DNA of 64,000 nt from Bog-159 sp049511415. GTDB lineage: Bacteria > Acidobacteriota > Terriglobia > Bryobacterales > Bryobacteraceae. Made by a program: the position numbers and the translations under genes. Each line of letters begins with the position of its first letter. Positions within the stretch are counted from its first letter, which is position 1. The notes under the pieces were generated by a model. The model saw only the letters and a program-made list of their open reading frames with translations, made no database searches and was not told the DNA's origin. Positions 44,013-53,487 of the stretch are shown in pieces. Location: the NCBI GenBank assembly GCA_049511415.1, contig JBEKYC010000002.1, positions 62,001-126,000 of the forward strand. Reading direction: 5' to 3'.

Positions 44013-44753
44013 ATGCGATTTCACGGACTATTCCTCGCTCTCACGCTGGCGGCCTTGGGCAACGCGGAAGACCTGGCCCTCAAGATCCCGCCGGTCAGCA
44101 CCTCGCTCGACGTGAAAGGCACGCCGGTGAAGATCACAGCCTGGGGCAGGGTGGCGCGTACGCCCTCGGGCGCATATGCGCTGACCCTGACCGCGGATCT
44201 GGCGGATCTGCAGGCAAACCTCACCCCGCTGCTGGCCGCTCAACTGGACCGCTCCGAACGCTGCGGCGAGCGCCTTTCGGTGCAGCATGCGGCGCTCGAT
44301 CCAGCCGCGCCCTCGGCCATGCTCACCGCCAACGTGCACTACGAAAGGTTCGCCTGCATCAAAGCATTCGGCAAGGAGAACGCCAAGCGGCTGGTGGGCG
44401 GCAATGCGGTGGTGACGGTCAAGCTGACCCCGTCGTGCGGGCGGGACGGCATCGCGATGGCGTCGAATGTGCAGAAGATCGATGCCGACGGATCGCTCGG
44501 CGAACTGCTGCGTTCGGGTTCGCTGGGCGATGCAATCAAACAGAAGATCGCGGCGAGTATCGAATCGGCGGTACGCAAGAGCCTGGATTTGAAATCGAGT
44601 CTGCCGCCGGCGGTGGAGAGCGTAGCCTCCATCCAAGACGTACGATTTGCCGGCAGCCCGCAAGGCGCTTTGTGGATTTCGCTGGGCGGGGAAGTGCGCC
44701 TCACAGAGGCACAATTTCAATCCCTGGCGAAAGAGTGGCAGCGACTACAATAG
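44013..44753 (+). CDS. Secreted protein of unknown function
   Basis: The 246-residue product has a signal peptide (RFHGLFLALTLAALGNAED) and a beta-rich body with four cysteines, two of them in DRSERCGERL and FACIKAFG, plus PSCGRDG. The C-terminal half has a long amphipathic helix (IKQKIAASIESAVRKSLDLK). No family is recognised. It lies divergently next to the sigma-54 activator gene, so it may be its target, and 13 bases before the GH127 gene on the same strand. Confidence 0.7.
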   Translation: MRFHGLFLALTLAALGNAEDLALKIPPVSTSLDVKGTPVKITAWGRVARTPSGAYALTLTADLADLQANLTPLLAAQLDRSERCGERLSVQHAALDPAAPSAMLTANVHYERFACIKAFGKENAKRLVGGNAVVTVKLTPSCGRDGIAMASNVQKIDADGSLGELLRSGSLGDAIKQKIAASIESAVRKSLDLKSSLPPAVESVASIQDVRFAGSPQGALWISLGGEVRLTEAQFQSLAKEWQRLQ

Positions 44754-44766
44754 TAGCCGGTGCACC

Positions 44767-46662
44767 ATGACTCTCTCCCGCCGCCGTTTCCTGGCTGCTT
44801 CGGCTCTGGCGCCTTTCGCCTCTGCCGTCGCGGCGCCTGTAAAGGACGCCGTGCATGCGCAAGTTCAGCCTTTCGACCTGGGCAGCGTTCGCCTGCTGGA
44901 TAGCGCGCTGCTGCAAATGATTGCGCACAACCGCGAATTTCTGGAAAGCCTGGAGACCGACAGGCTCTTACACACGTTTCGTCTCACCGCCGGATTGCCC
45001 ACGGACGCGCAACCGCTGGGCGGATGGGAAAAGCCCGACGTGGAACTGCGCGGACACTTCACCGGTCACTACCTGTCGGCCTGCGCACAGATGTCCGTCA
45101 GCGACGGCGACAGCCTGCTGCGCGGTAAGGGCCACGCGGTGGTGGCGGCATTAGCCAAATGCCAGAAAGCCAACGGCAATGGATATATCAGTGCGTTCCC
45201 GCCGTCGTTCTTCGATCGCCTGAAAGCCGGCCAGAAGGTTTGGGCGCCGTGGTACACGATCCATAAGATCATGGCCGGTTTGCTCGATATGTACACGCTG
45301 ACAGGCAATCAGCAGTCGCTGGACGTGGTCCAAGGCATGGCGGGCTGGACCAAGCGCTGGACCGACACGCTCAGCGACGACGACATGGCGCGCGTGCTGC
45401 ATGTGGAATTCGGCGGCATGAATGAGGTCCTCTATAATCTGTACGCCGTCACGGGCGTGAAGGATTACTCGGCCGCCGCGCAACGCTTCGACCACGAGAG
45501 TTTCTACGCGCCGTTAGCTGAAGGCCGCGACGAACTCAAAGGCCTGCACGTCAATACGCACATCCCGCAAGTCATCGGCGCGGCGCGACGCTACGAATTA
45601 ACCGGAGACGAGCGCTACCGGCGCATCGCGGAGTTCTTCTGGACGCAGGTCACCCAGCACCGGGCGTACGCCACCGGCGGGACCAGCAACGACGAGCATT
45701 GGCGCGCGGATCCCGACAAACTGGCCGGGGAACTCAGTTACTCCACGCAGGAATGCTGCTGCACTTACAACATGCTGAAGCTCACACGGCGCCTGTTCGC
45801 GTGGTCGCCCGACTCGCGTTACTTCGACTATTACGAACGCGCCTATCTGAATGGGATCCTGGGCACCATGAACCCGAAGGATGGACTGACCATGTATTAC
45901 GTGCCGCTGGCTTCGGGCTATTGGAAGGTGTTCGCCAGCCCGCGGGGTTCGTTCTGGTGCTGCACCGGCACGGGCGTCGAATCGTTCTCGAAACTCGCGG
46001 ACAGCATTTATTTCCACGACGACAACAACCTGTATGTGAATCTGTTCCTGCCATCCGCGCTCGATTGGGAGGACAAGGGCGTCCACATTCAGCAGGACAG
46101 CGCCTTTCCGAAGCGCGGAGAAACCACCCTGCATATTCGCACCGCCAAGCCGGTGAAGTTCGCGCTGCGCGTGCGCGAGCCTTACTGGACGGATGCGAAG
46201 ACGATGTCGGTCACGTTGAACGGCAAGTCTTTGGAGGCGCAGCGTTCGGCCGGATATTGGGTGATCGACCGGTTCTGGGAGAATCTGGATGAGGTGCGCG
46301 TCACACTACCCATGAAGCTGCATGCGCAGCCGATGCCGGACGACGATACGCTGCAGGCCATGATGTATGGGCCGTTGGTATTGGCCGGGTTATTGGGACG
46401 CGAGGGCCTGACCGACGAACTGCGCCGCGGCGGCGACAATCCGCCGGAGTTGACCAATCCCGCCGAGACGCCGGACTTCATTGCCGATTCAGCCGATCCG
46501 GCGACATGGATTGAGCCGGCCGTGCAACGCCCGGGATCATCCAGGAGCTCATTGTTGTTTGAAACGCACGGGCAGAGCCGCAAGATCCAGATGGTTCCGT
46601 TCAACCAGGTTGTGGACCAGCGCTATGCCGTGTATTGGCGCGTCAAGGCGAAGAGCGCGTAG
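44767..46662 (+). CDS. Tat-exported GH127 glycosidase (beta-L-arabinofuranosidase family)
   Basis: The 631-residue protein begins MTLSRRRFLAASALAPFASA, a clear twin-arginine signal. The body is the GH127 (alpha/alpha)6 barrel and beta-sandwich: FDLGSVRLLDSALLQ, LRGHFTGHYLSACAQM, WAPWYTIHKIMAGLLD, and the Cys/Glu catalytic region with YSTQECCCTYNMLKL and FWCCTGTGVESFSKLADSIY. Cysteine as nucleophile is a family feature. It releases L-arabinofuranose or related sugars from plant polymers or glycoproteins. Its 3' end overlaps the convergent BAAT-type hydrolase gene by 20 bases. Confidence 0.9.
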   Translation: MTLSRRRFLAASALAPFASAVAAPVKDAVHAQVQPFDLGSVRLLDSALLQMIAHNREFLESLETDRLLHTFRLTAGLPTDAQPLGGWEKPDVELRGHFTGHYLSACAQMSVSDGDSLLRGKGHAVVAALAKCQKANGNGYISAFPPSFFDRLKAGQKVWAPWYTIHKIMAGLLDMYTLTGNQQSLDVVQGMAGWTKRWTDTLSDDDMARVLHVEFGGMNEVLYNLYAVTGVKDYSAAAQRFDHESFYAPLAEGRDELKGLHVNTHIPQVIGAARRYELTGDERYRRIAEFFWTQVTQHRAYATGGTSNDEHWRADPDKLAGELSYSTQECCCTYNMLKLTRRLFAWSPDSRYFDYYERAYLNGILGTMNPKDGLTMYYVPLASGYWKVFASPRGSFWCCTGTGVESFSKLADSIYFHDDNNLYVNLFLPSALDWEDKGVHIQQDSAFPKRGETTLHIRTAKPVKFALRVREPYWTDAKTMSVTLNGKSLEAQRSAGYWVIDRFWENLDEVRVTLPMKLHAQPMPDDDTLQAMMYGPLVLAGLLGREGLTDELRRGGDNPPELTNPAETPDFIADSADPATWIEPAVQRPGSSRSSLLFETHGQSRKIQMVPFNQVVDQRYAVYWRVKAKSA

Positions 46663-47920
46663 CGGAAAGGCTCCGCTGCAGGAACGCGATGACTCTGGGG
46701 CCGGCATCCAACGACGATTCGAAGTTCCCCTTGGGCGATCCGCCCGGATGCCGGTCGCGGCCGGACATGGGATTGCGGCTCTCTCCCACCCACGCCGGAA
46801 CGATTTCCGGGTGTCCCGCCTGATGCCCGGCGTGCGGATAACTCAGATGCTCGACCTGGTAGGTAAAGTGATGCCTTTCGAGGCGCGCGACGATGGCATT
46901 GGCCATGCCGGTGGATTCCCAAATGCCGTCGGCATTGCCTGAAAGCAGCAGGATGGGACCTTGCGTGCGCTCCACCTCGATGGCTCCCTGCAGAGCCGTC
47001 TCCGGATCGCGTTCCCCGCCGCGGCGCAACAGAGCGTATGCCAGCGGGTTTCCGTGCCAGGTCCAGGCATAGGGCACCGAGGTAAGTCCGCAACAGGCCG
47101 GATAGCGCACGTCGGCCGGGGAATACGCGACCACGGCTTTGAAGGTGGGATACATGGATCCCAATTGCAGCGCCAATTCCCCACCCCGCGAAGTGCCCAT
47201 GACCGCGATGCGGTCCGGCGCGATCTCGGGCCGTTGTGTCATCCAGTTGACGGCCTTGCCGAAGTATTCCAGCGGAATGCCCGCGAGTTCCTGCGGCAGA
47301 TCGGCGTAGCGGAAATAGGCCAACGCCAGCGCCGCGAATCCGTGACCGGCCAGCCACGCCGCGCGGCGCGAAGGCAAACCTCCCTCCGATCCGCCCAGCA
47401 CCAGGACGCCAGGATGGCGCCCACCACCGGGCGGCACGAACAGCACGCCATGCATTTCGGTGACGCGTTCCACGCCTGCGGCCTGGGACACCTGTTCCAG
47501 TTGGGCGGTCGAAAGCTGCGCATGTCCGCGCATCAGTTGAAATTCGATGGTCTGCGGACCGAAGTCCTCGGGAGAGCGGTAGCGAACCGTGCGCGAGGAA
47601 GACGGCATCATGGACCAAACCAGACCCATCGCCGAAACTTCTTTATAGGAGCCGCCGGTGGCCGGTTGTTTGGATGTGTCGATCCGGCCCTGTTCATCCG
47701 CGACGAAATCGGCGTGCGATGTCCAGCGGGCCTCGTTGCCATCGACCAGTTCCGCGCGAATGGTGATGTGTTCATTGGGTTGTAAGCCGGCCGCACGGAT
47801 GGAAGCGGACTGGTCCACCATGACGCGCCTGGGAACCGCTTCGATGGTCTGTGCGTGGAGAGCGACCCATGCCAAATACACTACCAACGCGAGATTTCGC
47901 AGCACTGCAAAATGGCGCAT
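46643..47920 (-). CDS. Secreted BAAT-type acyl-CoA thioester hydrolase-like protein
   Basis: The protein has 425 residues from ATG 47920 (MRHFAVLRNLALVVYLAWVA, a signal peptide); a TTG at 47932 would add four. It has an N-terminal acyl-CoA thioesterase/amino acid N-acyltransferase beta domain (VPRRVMVDQSASIRAAGLQP) and a C-terminal BAAT hydrolase: GVLVLGGSEGGLPSRRAAWLA, nucleophile elbow GTSRGGELAL with Ser (Cys in the true bile-acid transferase), and His in SYPHAGHQAG. It probably hydrolyses esters or thioesters outside the cytoplasm. The substrate is unknown. Confidence 0.82.
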   Translation of the reverse strand: MRHFAVLRNLALVVYLAWVALHAQTIEAVPRRVMVDQSASIRAAGLQPNEHITIRAELVDGNEARWTSHADFVADEQGRIDTSKQPATGGSYKEVSAMGLVWSMMPSSSRTVRYRSPEDFGPQTIEFQLMRGHAQLSTAQLEQVSQAAGVERVTEMHGVLFVPPGGGRHPGVLVLGGSEGGLPSRRAAWLAGHGFAALALAYFRYADLPQELAGIPLEYFGKAVNWMTQRPEIAPDRIAVMGTSRGGELALQLGSMYPTFKAVVAYSPADVRYPACCGLTSVPYAWTWHGNPLAYALLRRGGERDPETALQGAIEVERTQGPILLLSGNADGIWESTGMANAIVARLERHHFTYQVEHLSYPHAGHQAGHPEIVPAWVGESRNPMSGRDRHPGGSPKGNFESSLDAGPRVIAFLQRSLSATRSSP

Positions 47921-47962
47921 AGGGAGCCGCAATGGTTATCCGTAAGCCGGTAAAATTGAAGT

Positions 47963-48244
47963 ATGACACGTGCGATCTGGGAAGGGACCGTGCTCGCGGA
48001 AAGCGACGATATCGTCATCGTGGAGGGAAATCAGTATTTTCCGGCGGAGGCGCTGCACCGGCAATATTTTAAGCCCAGTGGGGAAACGACTATCTGCCCG
48101 TGGAAAGGCGCCGCCAGCTATTACGATATCGAGGTGAACGGCAAAGCCAACCCCGCGGCGGCCTGGTATTACCCCAATCCCAAGCCGGCGGCCAGCCAGA
48201 TTCGCGGACGAGTGGCATTCTGGCGCGGTGTGCGGATTGAGTAA
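47963..48244 (+). CDS. DUF427 protein
   Basis: The 93-residue protein matches the DUF427 pattern along its whole length: WEGTVLAESDDIVIVEGNQYFP, FKPSGETTICPWKGAASYYDI and AAWYYPNPKPAA. It is a small cytoplasmic beta-rich domain with no established function; the conserved Cys-Pro-Trp-Lys-Gly stretch is present. The ATG at 47963 is the only sensible start. Confidence 0.88.
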   Translation: MTRAIWEGTVLAESDDIVIVEGNQYFPAEALHRQYFKPSGETTICPWKGAASYYDIEVNGKANPAAAWYYPNPKPAASQIRGRVAFWRGVRIE

Positions 48245-48254
48245 CCGCTTTTTC

Positions 48255-49190
48255 TCAGCCGGCATCGTGGGCACTGGTGTGGGCCGCGGCTGCACGGCTT
48301 GCCAGGGCCGCAAAACCTCTGGCGCGGGCATCCCGTTCGAGTTGTTCCAATGCGCGCGCCGCGCCGCGGCCCCCGCGCTTCGCTTCGATCTCGCCCAATG
48401 CCAGCCGGGCTCCACTCAGAATGCCGTGCTGGGTGGCGGTGGCGATGGTCTCCCGCAAGTCTCGCAGCGCGTTATTGACGCTCGGCGCCTTGCCCTCGGC
48501 GGCTTCCACACGCGCGGCGACGATGGCGAATCCCAGGCGCGCGGCCAGTTGCTGGCTGCTTTTGGGTTGGGCGGCCGCGCGATCCACCTCTTGCCGGGCG
48601 TCCGCGATTTTGCCTTGTTTCAGCAGCGCCTCGGCGAGCAACGTGCGCGCCTCCAGGCTCTGCCGGCGATTCTGCCTCTCGAACAGAGCCAGACTATCGC
48701 GCACGGAACTCTCGGCCTCCGCCGGGCGGCCGTTGGCCAGCGACAGACCGGTCATCGCCACACGGCACTGGGCCGCAAAAACCTGATTGCCCGTCTCGCC
48801 CGCGATCCGCACCGACTCCGCGAACTGCCGCCGCGCGTCATCCCAATTGCCCTGCGCCAGGCGAATGCGCCCCATCCACGCCAGCACGTCCGCGGTGTCC
48901 TGCTGGTAGCCGGTCTCCCGATCGGCGGCCAGCGCCTTGGCCAATGTGTCCGCCGCCGCGGGCAGGTCTCCCGCGAAATACAACGTCTGGCCCAGGTTGT
49001 TCCACACGCTGCCCGTGCCGGCCTTGTCGCCCATGGCCTGGAATCGCGTGAGCTGCCAGAACACCGTGGCCAGCCCGTTCCGCTCCCACATGGCCGTGCC
49101 GTCGTTGCCGATCTCCCGGTCGATATCCAAGGCTTGCTCGTACAAGCCGCGGGCTCCCAGCACCACATTCCGGATATTGCACACTTTCAC
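48255..49190 (-). CDS. TPR-repeat protein, probably 5'-truncated
   Basis: The 311-residue frame opens at a GTG and holds about six TPR-like helical pairs, e.g. ARGLYEQALDIDREIGN, WNNLGQTLYFAGDLPAAADTLAKAL, AWMGRIRLAQGNWDDARRQF and AARVEAAEGKAPSVNNALRD. The pattern matches the C-terminal part of large TPR signalling proteins, often attached to a kinase or winged-helix output domain. An in-frame stop lies directly upstream of the GTG, and the first residues (MKVCNIRNVV) do not look like TPR sequence, so the front of the gene appears lost. It is convergent with the DUF427 gene. Confidence 0.6.
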   Translation of the reverse strand: MKVCNIRNVVLGARGLYEQALDIDREIGNDGTAMWERNGLATVFWQLTRFQAMGDKAGTGSVWNNLGQTLYFAGDLPAAADTLAKALAADRETGYQQDTADVLAWMGRIRLAQGNWDDARRQFAESVRIAGETGNQVFAAQCRVAMTGLSLANGRPAEAESSVRDSLALFERQNRRQSLEARTLLAEALLKQGKIADARQEVDRAAAQPKSSQQLAARLGFAIVAARVEAAEGKAPSVNNALRDLRETIATATQHGILSGARLALGEIEAKRGGRGAARALEQLERDARARGFAALASRAAAAHTSAHDAG

Positions 49191-49362
49191 CGGCGCGAAT
49201 CAATCGGCGAATCCGCTGGCGACGCCTATCCTGGCTCCCAGCGCGGCACTGCCGGGGACAACGGAGCCGCGCCAGGTGCTGGACAACGTGAAACCGAATA
49301 CGTCGGGTGGCGGCTCGGCCTGGGTGTACTGCACCAAGAATCCCCCGGCCTGCGCCAACTAA
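49170..49362 (+). pseudogene. Possible 3' remnant of an unidentified plus-strand gene
   Basis: A plus-strand frame ends at 49362 with a protein-like sequence (ILHTFTGANQSANPL, then VLDNVKPNTSGGGSAWVYC and TKNPPACAN). It overlaps only the doubtful first residues of the minus-strand TPR gene. It may be the tail of a secreted protein joined here by rearrangement. No start or family is visible. Confidence 0.2.
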
Positions 49363-49366
49363 GCCG

Positions 49367-50113
49367 CTACTTTGCGGCGGGCACAATTTCCAGCAGTTCG
49401 ATGTTAAAAATCAGCGTGGCGCCACCGGGAATCGACGGCCGGCCCTGGTCTCCGTATGCCAGGTCGGAAGGGCAAACCAGCACGGCTTTGCCGCCGGGCT
49501 TCATCTTCTGCACGCCTTCGGTCCAGCATGCAATCACGCGATTGAGGGCAAATTGCGCGGGTTCGTTCCGCCGATAGGAACTGTCGAACTCGGTTCCGTC
49601 CACCAGCGTGCCACGGTATTGCACCTTTACGGTGTCGGTGGCTTTGGGTGAGTCGCCGGAGCCTGCCTGCAGTTGACGATATATCATTCCCGATGCCGTC
49701 CGTTCCGCGCCTGGCTCGGCCGCCGCTTTATCCAGGAAAGCCTTGGACACGGCTTTCTGGTGCTCAGCTACCCGCGCCGAGCGTTCCTTTGCCACAGGAC
49801 CGATTTTCGGCCCCCACTCGTTCAAATCGAGAGCGGGCTTGCCGGCCGCGGCATCCGCCAGGGCACGCTTGACGAGATCCAACTCGTGCGGCGAGAGATC
49901 GAACTGGCCCAGAGACTTGTAGACCGACAGGCCCAAGGCATAGATGGTTTTCTCCTCGTCGGTCTTCAGTACCACAGGAGCTGGGGGTGCGGGTTTCACG
50001 GTTTTCTTCACAGCAGGTTTGGGAGCGGCCGGGTTGGTCTTCGCGGGAGCGGCCGTGGGCGCGGGAGCTTGGGCCATCAGCAGAGCCGGCGCGATTAATA
50101 ATAGAAAGCGCAT
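49367..50113 (-). CDS. FKBP-type peptidyl-prolyl cis-trans isomerase (secreted, Mip/FkpA-like)
   Basis: The 248-residue protein has a signal peptide (RFLLLIAPALLMAQA), an Ala/Pro/Lys-rich spacer, an N-terminal helical dimerisation domain (TIYALGLSVYKSLGQFDLSP) and a C-terminal FKBP domain. The latter shows VKVQYRGTLVDGTEFDSSY, VIACWTEGVQKMKPGGKA and LAYGDQGRPSIPGGATLIF. It should assist folding of exported proteins in the periplasm. The usual Trp in the active site is present in CWTEG. Confidence 0.92.
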   Translation of the reverse strand: MRFLLLIAPALLMAQAPAPTAAPAKTNPAAPKPAVKKTVKPAPPAPVVLKTDEEKTIYALGLSVYKSLGQFDLSPHELDLVKRALADAAAGKPALDLNEWGPKIGPVAKERSARVAEHQKAVSKAFLDKAAAEPGAERTASGMIYRQLQAGSGDSPKATDTVKVQYRGTLVDGTEFDSSYRRNEPAQFALNRVIACWTEGVQKMKPGGKAVLVCPSDLAYGDQGRPSIPGGATLIFNIELLEIVPAAK

Positions 50114-50122
50114 CAGTCTAGA

Positions 50123-50740
50123 CTAGCAGCCCGCAAACCGGCGCACGATCCAGGTGGTCATGGAACGCTGATTCTGCACGATGGTGGTCTTCAACGGATC
50201 GAGCAACTGGCCGCCCAGTTGAGCGGTGAGTAGAACCAGGAGCGGCTCGTCAACCAGATAGCGCTCGGAGCCGTCCGGCAACAGGAAGCGCCGTCCCCCC
50301 AGGAGCTTGACGCGGTCTTCCATGCCAATCGAGGAGGCCAGGCGGCAAAACAGGAGTCCGCCGGGCCGCAGGACCCTCCAGGAGCCCTGCAACATGGCGT
50401 TGAACTGATCCTCGTCGCGCGCAAAGTGCAGCACGGCACTGCTGATGACCACGTCGGCACAGGCGTCAGGAAAGGACATTGCTTGGATGGTTTCCACGCG
50501 AAAGTTAGCGGCGGGGAGATGCGGCGCCACCGATGCGACAAGGCGGCGCAGGCTTGCCACGGACTGCGGATCCTCGTCCACGGCGAAGACCTCATACCCT
50601 TCGCGTAGAAAGTAGACCAGGTTGCGCCCGGATCCGCAACCGGCGTCGAATACCCGCATTCCGGGCACGATGCGGCCGCGCAGAAGCTGGTCAAACAGAT
50701 AAATGTCGATTGGGCCAAACTGCTCGCTCAGGCTCGGCAT
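50123..50740 (-). CDS. Class I SAM-dependent methyltransferase
   Basis: The 205-residue protein is a single methyltransferase domain: motif I MRVFDAGCGSGRNLVYFL, acidic motif II (VFAVDEDPQSV), then IQAMSFPDACADVVISSAVLHF and the late LRPGGLLFCRLAS. The small size suggests a small-molecule or tellurite-resistance-type (TehB-like) enzyme; the substrate is unknown. It sits six bases downstream of the M14 peptidase gene and nine bases upstream of the FKBP gene, so the three may share a transcript. Confidence 0.85.
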   Translation of the reverse strand: MPSLSEQFGPIDIYLFDQLLRGRIVPGMRVFDAGCGSGRNLVYFLREGYEVFAVDEDPQSVASLRRLVASVAPHLPAANFRVETIQAMSFPDACADVVISSAVLHFARDEDQFNAMLQGSWRVLRPGGLLFCRLASSIGMEDRVKLLGGRRFLLPDGSERYLVDEPLLVLLTAQLGGQLLDPLKTTIVQNQRSMTTWIVRRFAGC

Positions 50741-50746
50741 CAGGGC

Positions 50747-53395
50747 CTATTCCGCGGCCCGCGGCTGGTTGGCCGCTTCGGGCGCAGTTGCCGGAGGCTT
50801 GGCCGGCGGAACAGGAATCGGAGCCGGCTTGGAGAGTCCTTGCGATTCATAAATCGCGTTAAAGATGAACTGATAGGTTCCATGCGACTGGCCGCGCCAC
50901 TGGGGACGGAAGCCGAACAGATACACGCGGCCCTTGCCGTATTGCACTTCCATGGCGGCGGCCTTCCCCTGGATCTTTTCGGGATGCAACAGATAGCCGC
51001 TCATCAGCGGACTCTGCTCCTTGGGATAGGCGGCGATGATGCGGCCGCGAAACCCTTCCTTCGGCTCGAAGGCCGGCCCCCGCTCAAACATCACGATGGG
51101 ATCGTGCGGCAGCCCCCAGGCCGCGGCGTCGCTGGAGTCTTGCATCTCCAACCGCAGCAGCGACCCCGAGCAGAAGAACTGTTCGTCCTTCAATCCGGCC
51201 AGGACGTTCTTTACCGCCAGCCCCAGATCGTCGATAGCGAACAGAGAAGCGTTGTTGAAGGTGATCAGGATACCGCCGGCCTGGATGAAGTCACGCAGCG
51301 CGGCTACGCCCATCACGCCAATGCCGCCGGTATACTCGCCGCGGATGGTTCCGGGACCAAAGCCGTTGCGCAGGGTTTCGGGCGACGTGTCGGGCAAGAT
51401 GATGGCGTCAAAGTGGTCGCGCAAATCGCCGGCTTGCATATCGCCGTTGCGCATCGTGACCGGGTTGAAATCGTAGTTTTCCAGAATCCAGCGCGACCAT
51501 CCTTCGTCGATCAACGGCACCCAGGCGCGGTACAGACCCAGACGCGGCTTCTTCACTTCGATGGCATCCTTCGGCGGGGCGGCGGCGGTTCTCGCTACGA
51601 GCGAATTGTCGCGGACAATTTTCGCAATGCGCTCGCGATCCCCGCCGGTGACCACGATGGCGCCGATCTCGGTGCCTTCGGGTGCTTCGATTTCCTTCCC
51701 AGCAAAAGAGACATGGCCGCCGCCGGCCAGGATCTGGTTGATGGCTTTGAAGCTGTTGTTGGGCTTGTGGCTCAGAATCAACACACTGCCGGTCCCATCG
51801 ATGTGTCCTTCCGGAGGAGTGAACTGCTCGATCCGTTGCAGGGCGGCGCGCTGGGCCGGCGCCACTGGTTCGAGCACGGGCGCCACCTGGACGCCCATCT
51901 GCATCGGCAGCGTCCAACCGGTCACGTCATAGGGCAGCTTGGGCGGACTCGTGGGCGTGTCGCGCAGGTCGGGATACTGCTGCGGCTCGAACAACTCCTT
52001 CACCAATGCGGAGAACGGTTGATCCATGAGCACGACCCAGGCGCCCGGCGGATAATCCCGCCCATTGGCATGGAATGGCTGGACGGCCTGGTGCACTTCG
52101 ATGCCGTTGATGATCAGCTTCTGGACGAGCGTGGCGGCTTCGCCCAAATCGCGCTGATCCCGCGGAACGACATAAGCATAGGGCGGCTCCTTGCGAAAGC
52201 GGGCGACGTTGTCGCGGGCGGCCTGGTAGCGGTTGAAGAGCAACTCCTCGCGGTATTTCGCGGCGGTATCGAGCACTGCCATGGAAGCGCCTTCCATATA
52301 GCTGACGGCATCGGCGAGCCGCCACCAACCGCCTTTCCAGGGGCTGCTGTAGAAGACGCCCGCGCGCAGGGCGCGTTGATCGGCGGGAAACTCATCCACC
52401 GTATAGAACCGCGGCGTGGCGTAGCGGTAGAGGGCGGTTTCGGTGAAGAAGGCGATGCTGTTGCGGAAGATATGGGTGTAGTCGAGGAAGCCCGGATACC
52501 AGTTGTCGAATCCCACACGGTTCACGGCGCCGGGCATGCCGTGGGCATCGAGGTACGCGGCGATGTCGGTGCCGATCACGCTCAGCCAGCGCCCCATCAG
52601 CGGATGGATGTTGGAGGAGATAGGCTCCACGAAGGGTGGAATGAAGATACGGGTGGGGAATGGAGCGGTCTGATGGTGGCAATAGAATATGACCGGATCC
52701 CATTCGATTTCGGCGCGCGTGACGGCTTGCGACTCCAGCATGTTGTTCATGTAGCCGTCGCGATTGTTATCGTGGCCCACATATTCCTGGTAGAGATCCG
52801 GCAGGGGGCTTACTTCGAAGGTGGTACCCACATTTTTCCGGTACCAAGCCGCGATCTCGTTCTGGCCATCGGGGTTGAGCGTCGGCCAAAGCATCAGGAC
52901 GACGTTGTTGAGGATCGCATCGACTTCGGGATCATTGACGGCGGACACCAGTTTGTAGGCCAGAAGAATGGATTGCTGCGCGCCGGCGACCTCGATAGAG
53001 TGCAGGCCGCCATCAATATGCACGATGGCCTTACCCTCATGCGCCAGGGCGCGGGCGGCCTCGTCGGACAGGCCGCGACCGTCGGCGAGTTGGCGCGATA
53101 TTTCCTTGTAGCGGTCGAGATGCGCCAGGTTTTCGGGCGATGAGATGACGGCGATCTCCCAGTCGACGCCGCGGGTGGTCTTGCCGACGGTGATGAGTTT
53201 GATGCGTTTGGAGTGCGCGGCCAGTTTGCGAAAATAATCCTGCGACTCGTCGTAGGTGGCGAGGTAAAAGTCATCTCCGGGGCGGTGGCCTAGGACGGAC
53301 TCCGGAGTGGGCACGTTTGGCGCTTGCGCCGCGGCGTGGAAGACGGAACTGAACAGGATTGCCGCGGCAACCGCGTTGGTTATGTGGCCTCGCAT
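50747..53395 (-). CDS. Secreted M14 zinc carboxypeptidase-family protein
   Basis: The 882-residue protein has a signal peptide (MRGHITNAVAAAILFSSVFHAAAQA) and an M14 catalytic domain: zinc ligands His132 and Glu135 in GGLHSIEVAG, the HDNNRDG segment, third ligand His in FYCHHQTAP and catalytic Glu in FFTETALY. The C-terminal half (about 450-850) looks like a GATase-1/CPA-type domain (GSVLILSHKP, GILITFNNASLF) seen in large acidobacterial and bacteroidetal M14 proteins. It probably trims peptides outside the cytoplasm. ATG 53395 fits the signal peptide better than the opening at 53488. Confidence 0.87.
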   Translation of the reverse strand: MRGHITNAVAAAILFSSVFHAAAQAPNVPTPESVLGHRPGDDFYLATYDESQDYFRKLAAHSKRIKLITVGKTTRGVDWEIAVISSPENLAHLDRYKEISRQLADGRGLSDEAARALAHEGKAIVHIDGGLHSIEVAGAQQSILLAYKLVSAVNDPEVDAILNNVVLMLWPTLNPDGQNEIAAWYRKNVGTTFEVSPLPDLYQEYVGHDNNRDGYMNNMLESQAVTRAEIEWDPVIFYCHHQTAPFPTRIFIPPFVEPISSNIHPLMGRWLSVIGTDIAAYLDAHGMPGAVNRVGFDNWYPGFLDYTHIFRNSIAFFTETALYRYATPRFYTVDEFPADQRALRAGVFYSSPWKGGWWRLADAVSYMEGASMAVLDTAAKYREELLFNRYQAARDNVARFRKEPPYAYVVPRDQRDLGEAATLVQKLIINGIEVHQAVQPFHANGRDYPPGAWVVLMDQPFSALVKELFEPQQYPDLRDTPTSPPKLPYDVTGWTLPMQMGVQVAPVLEPVAPAQRAALQRIEQFTPPEGHIDGTGSVLILSHKPNNSFKAINQILAGGGHVSFAGKEIEAPEGTEIGAIVVTGGDRERIAKIVRDNSLVARTAAAPPKDAIEVKKPRLGLYRAWVPLIDEGWSRWILENYDFNPVTMRNGDMQAGDLRDHFDAIILPDTSPETLRNGFGPGTIRGEYTGGIGVMGVAALRDFIQAGGILITFNNASLFAIDDLGLAVKNVLAGLKDEQFFCSGSLLRLEMQDSSDAAAWGLPHDPIVMFERGPAFEPKEGFRGRIIAAYPKEQSPLMSGYLLHPEKIQGKAAAMEVQYGKGRVYLFGFRPQWRGQSHGTYQFIFNAIYESQGLSKPAPIPVPPAKPPATAPEAANQPRAAE

Positions 53396-53487
53396 GGGAG
53401 GTCCAGAATTATAGCGTAGTTTGGCATTCGCCTGGGTTGGCCGGTGGGGCGCACGCTGAGCTAAGCTGAGAAGACTCGCGGCGCACA

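Noticed and set aside
50840..53143. A 767-residue plus-strand open frame
   Set aside because: Antisense to the M14 peptidase gene and without recognisable motifs.
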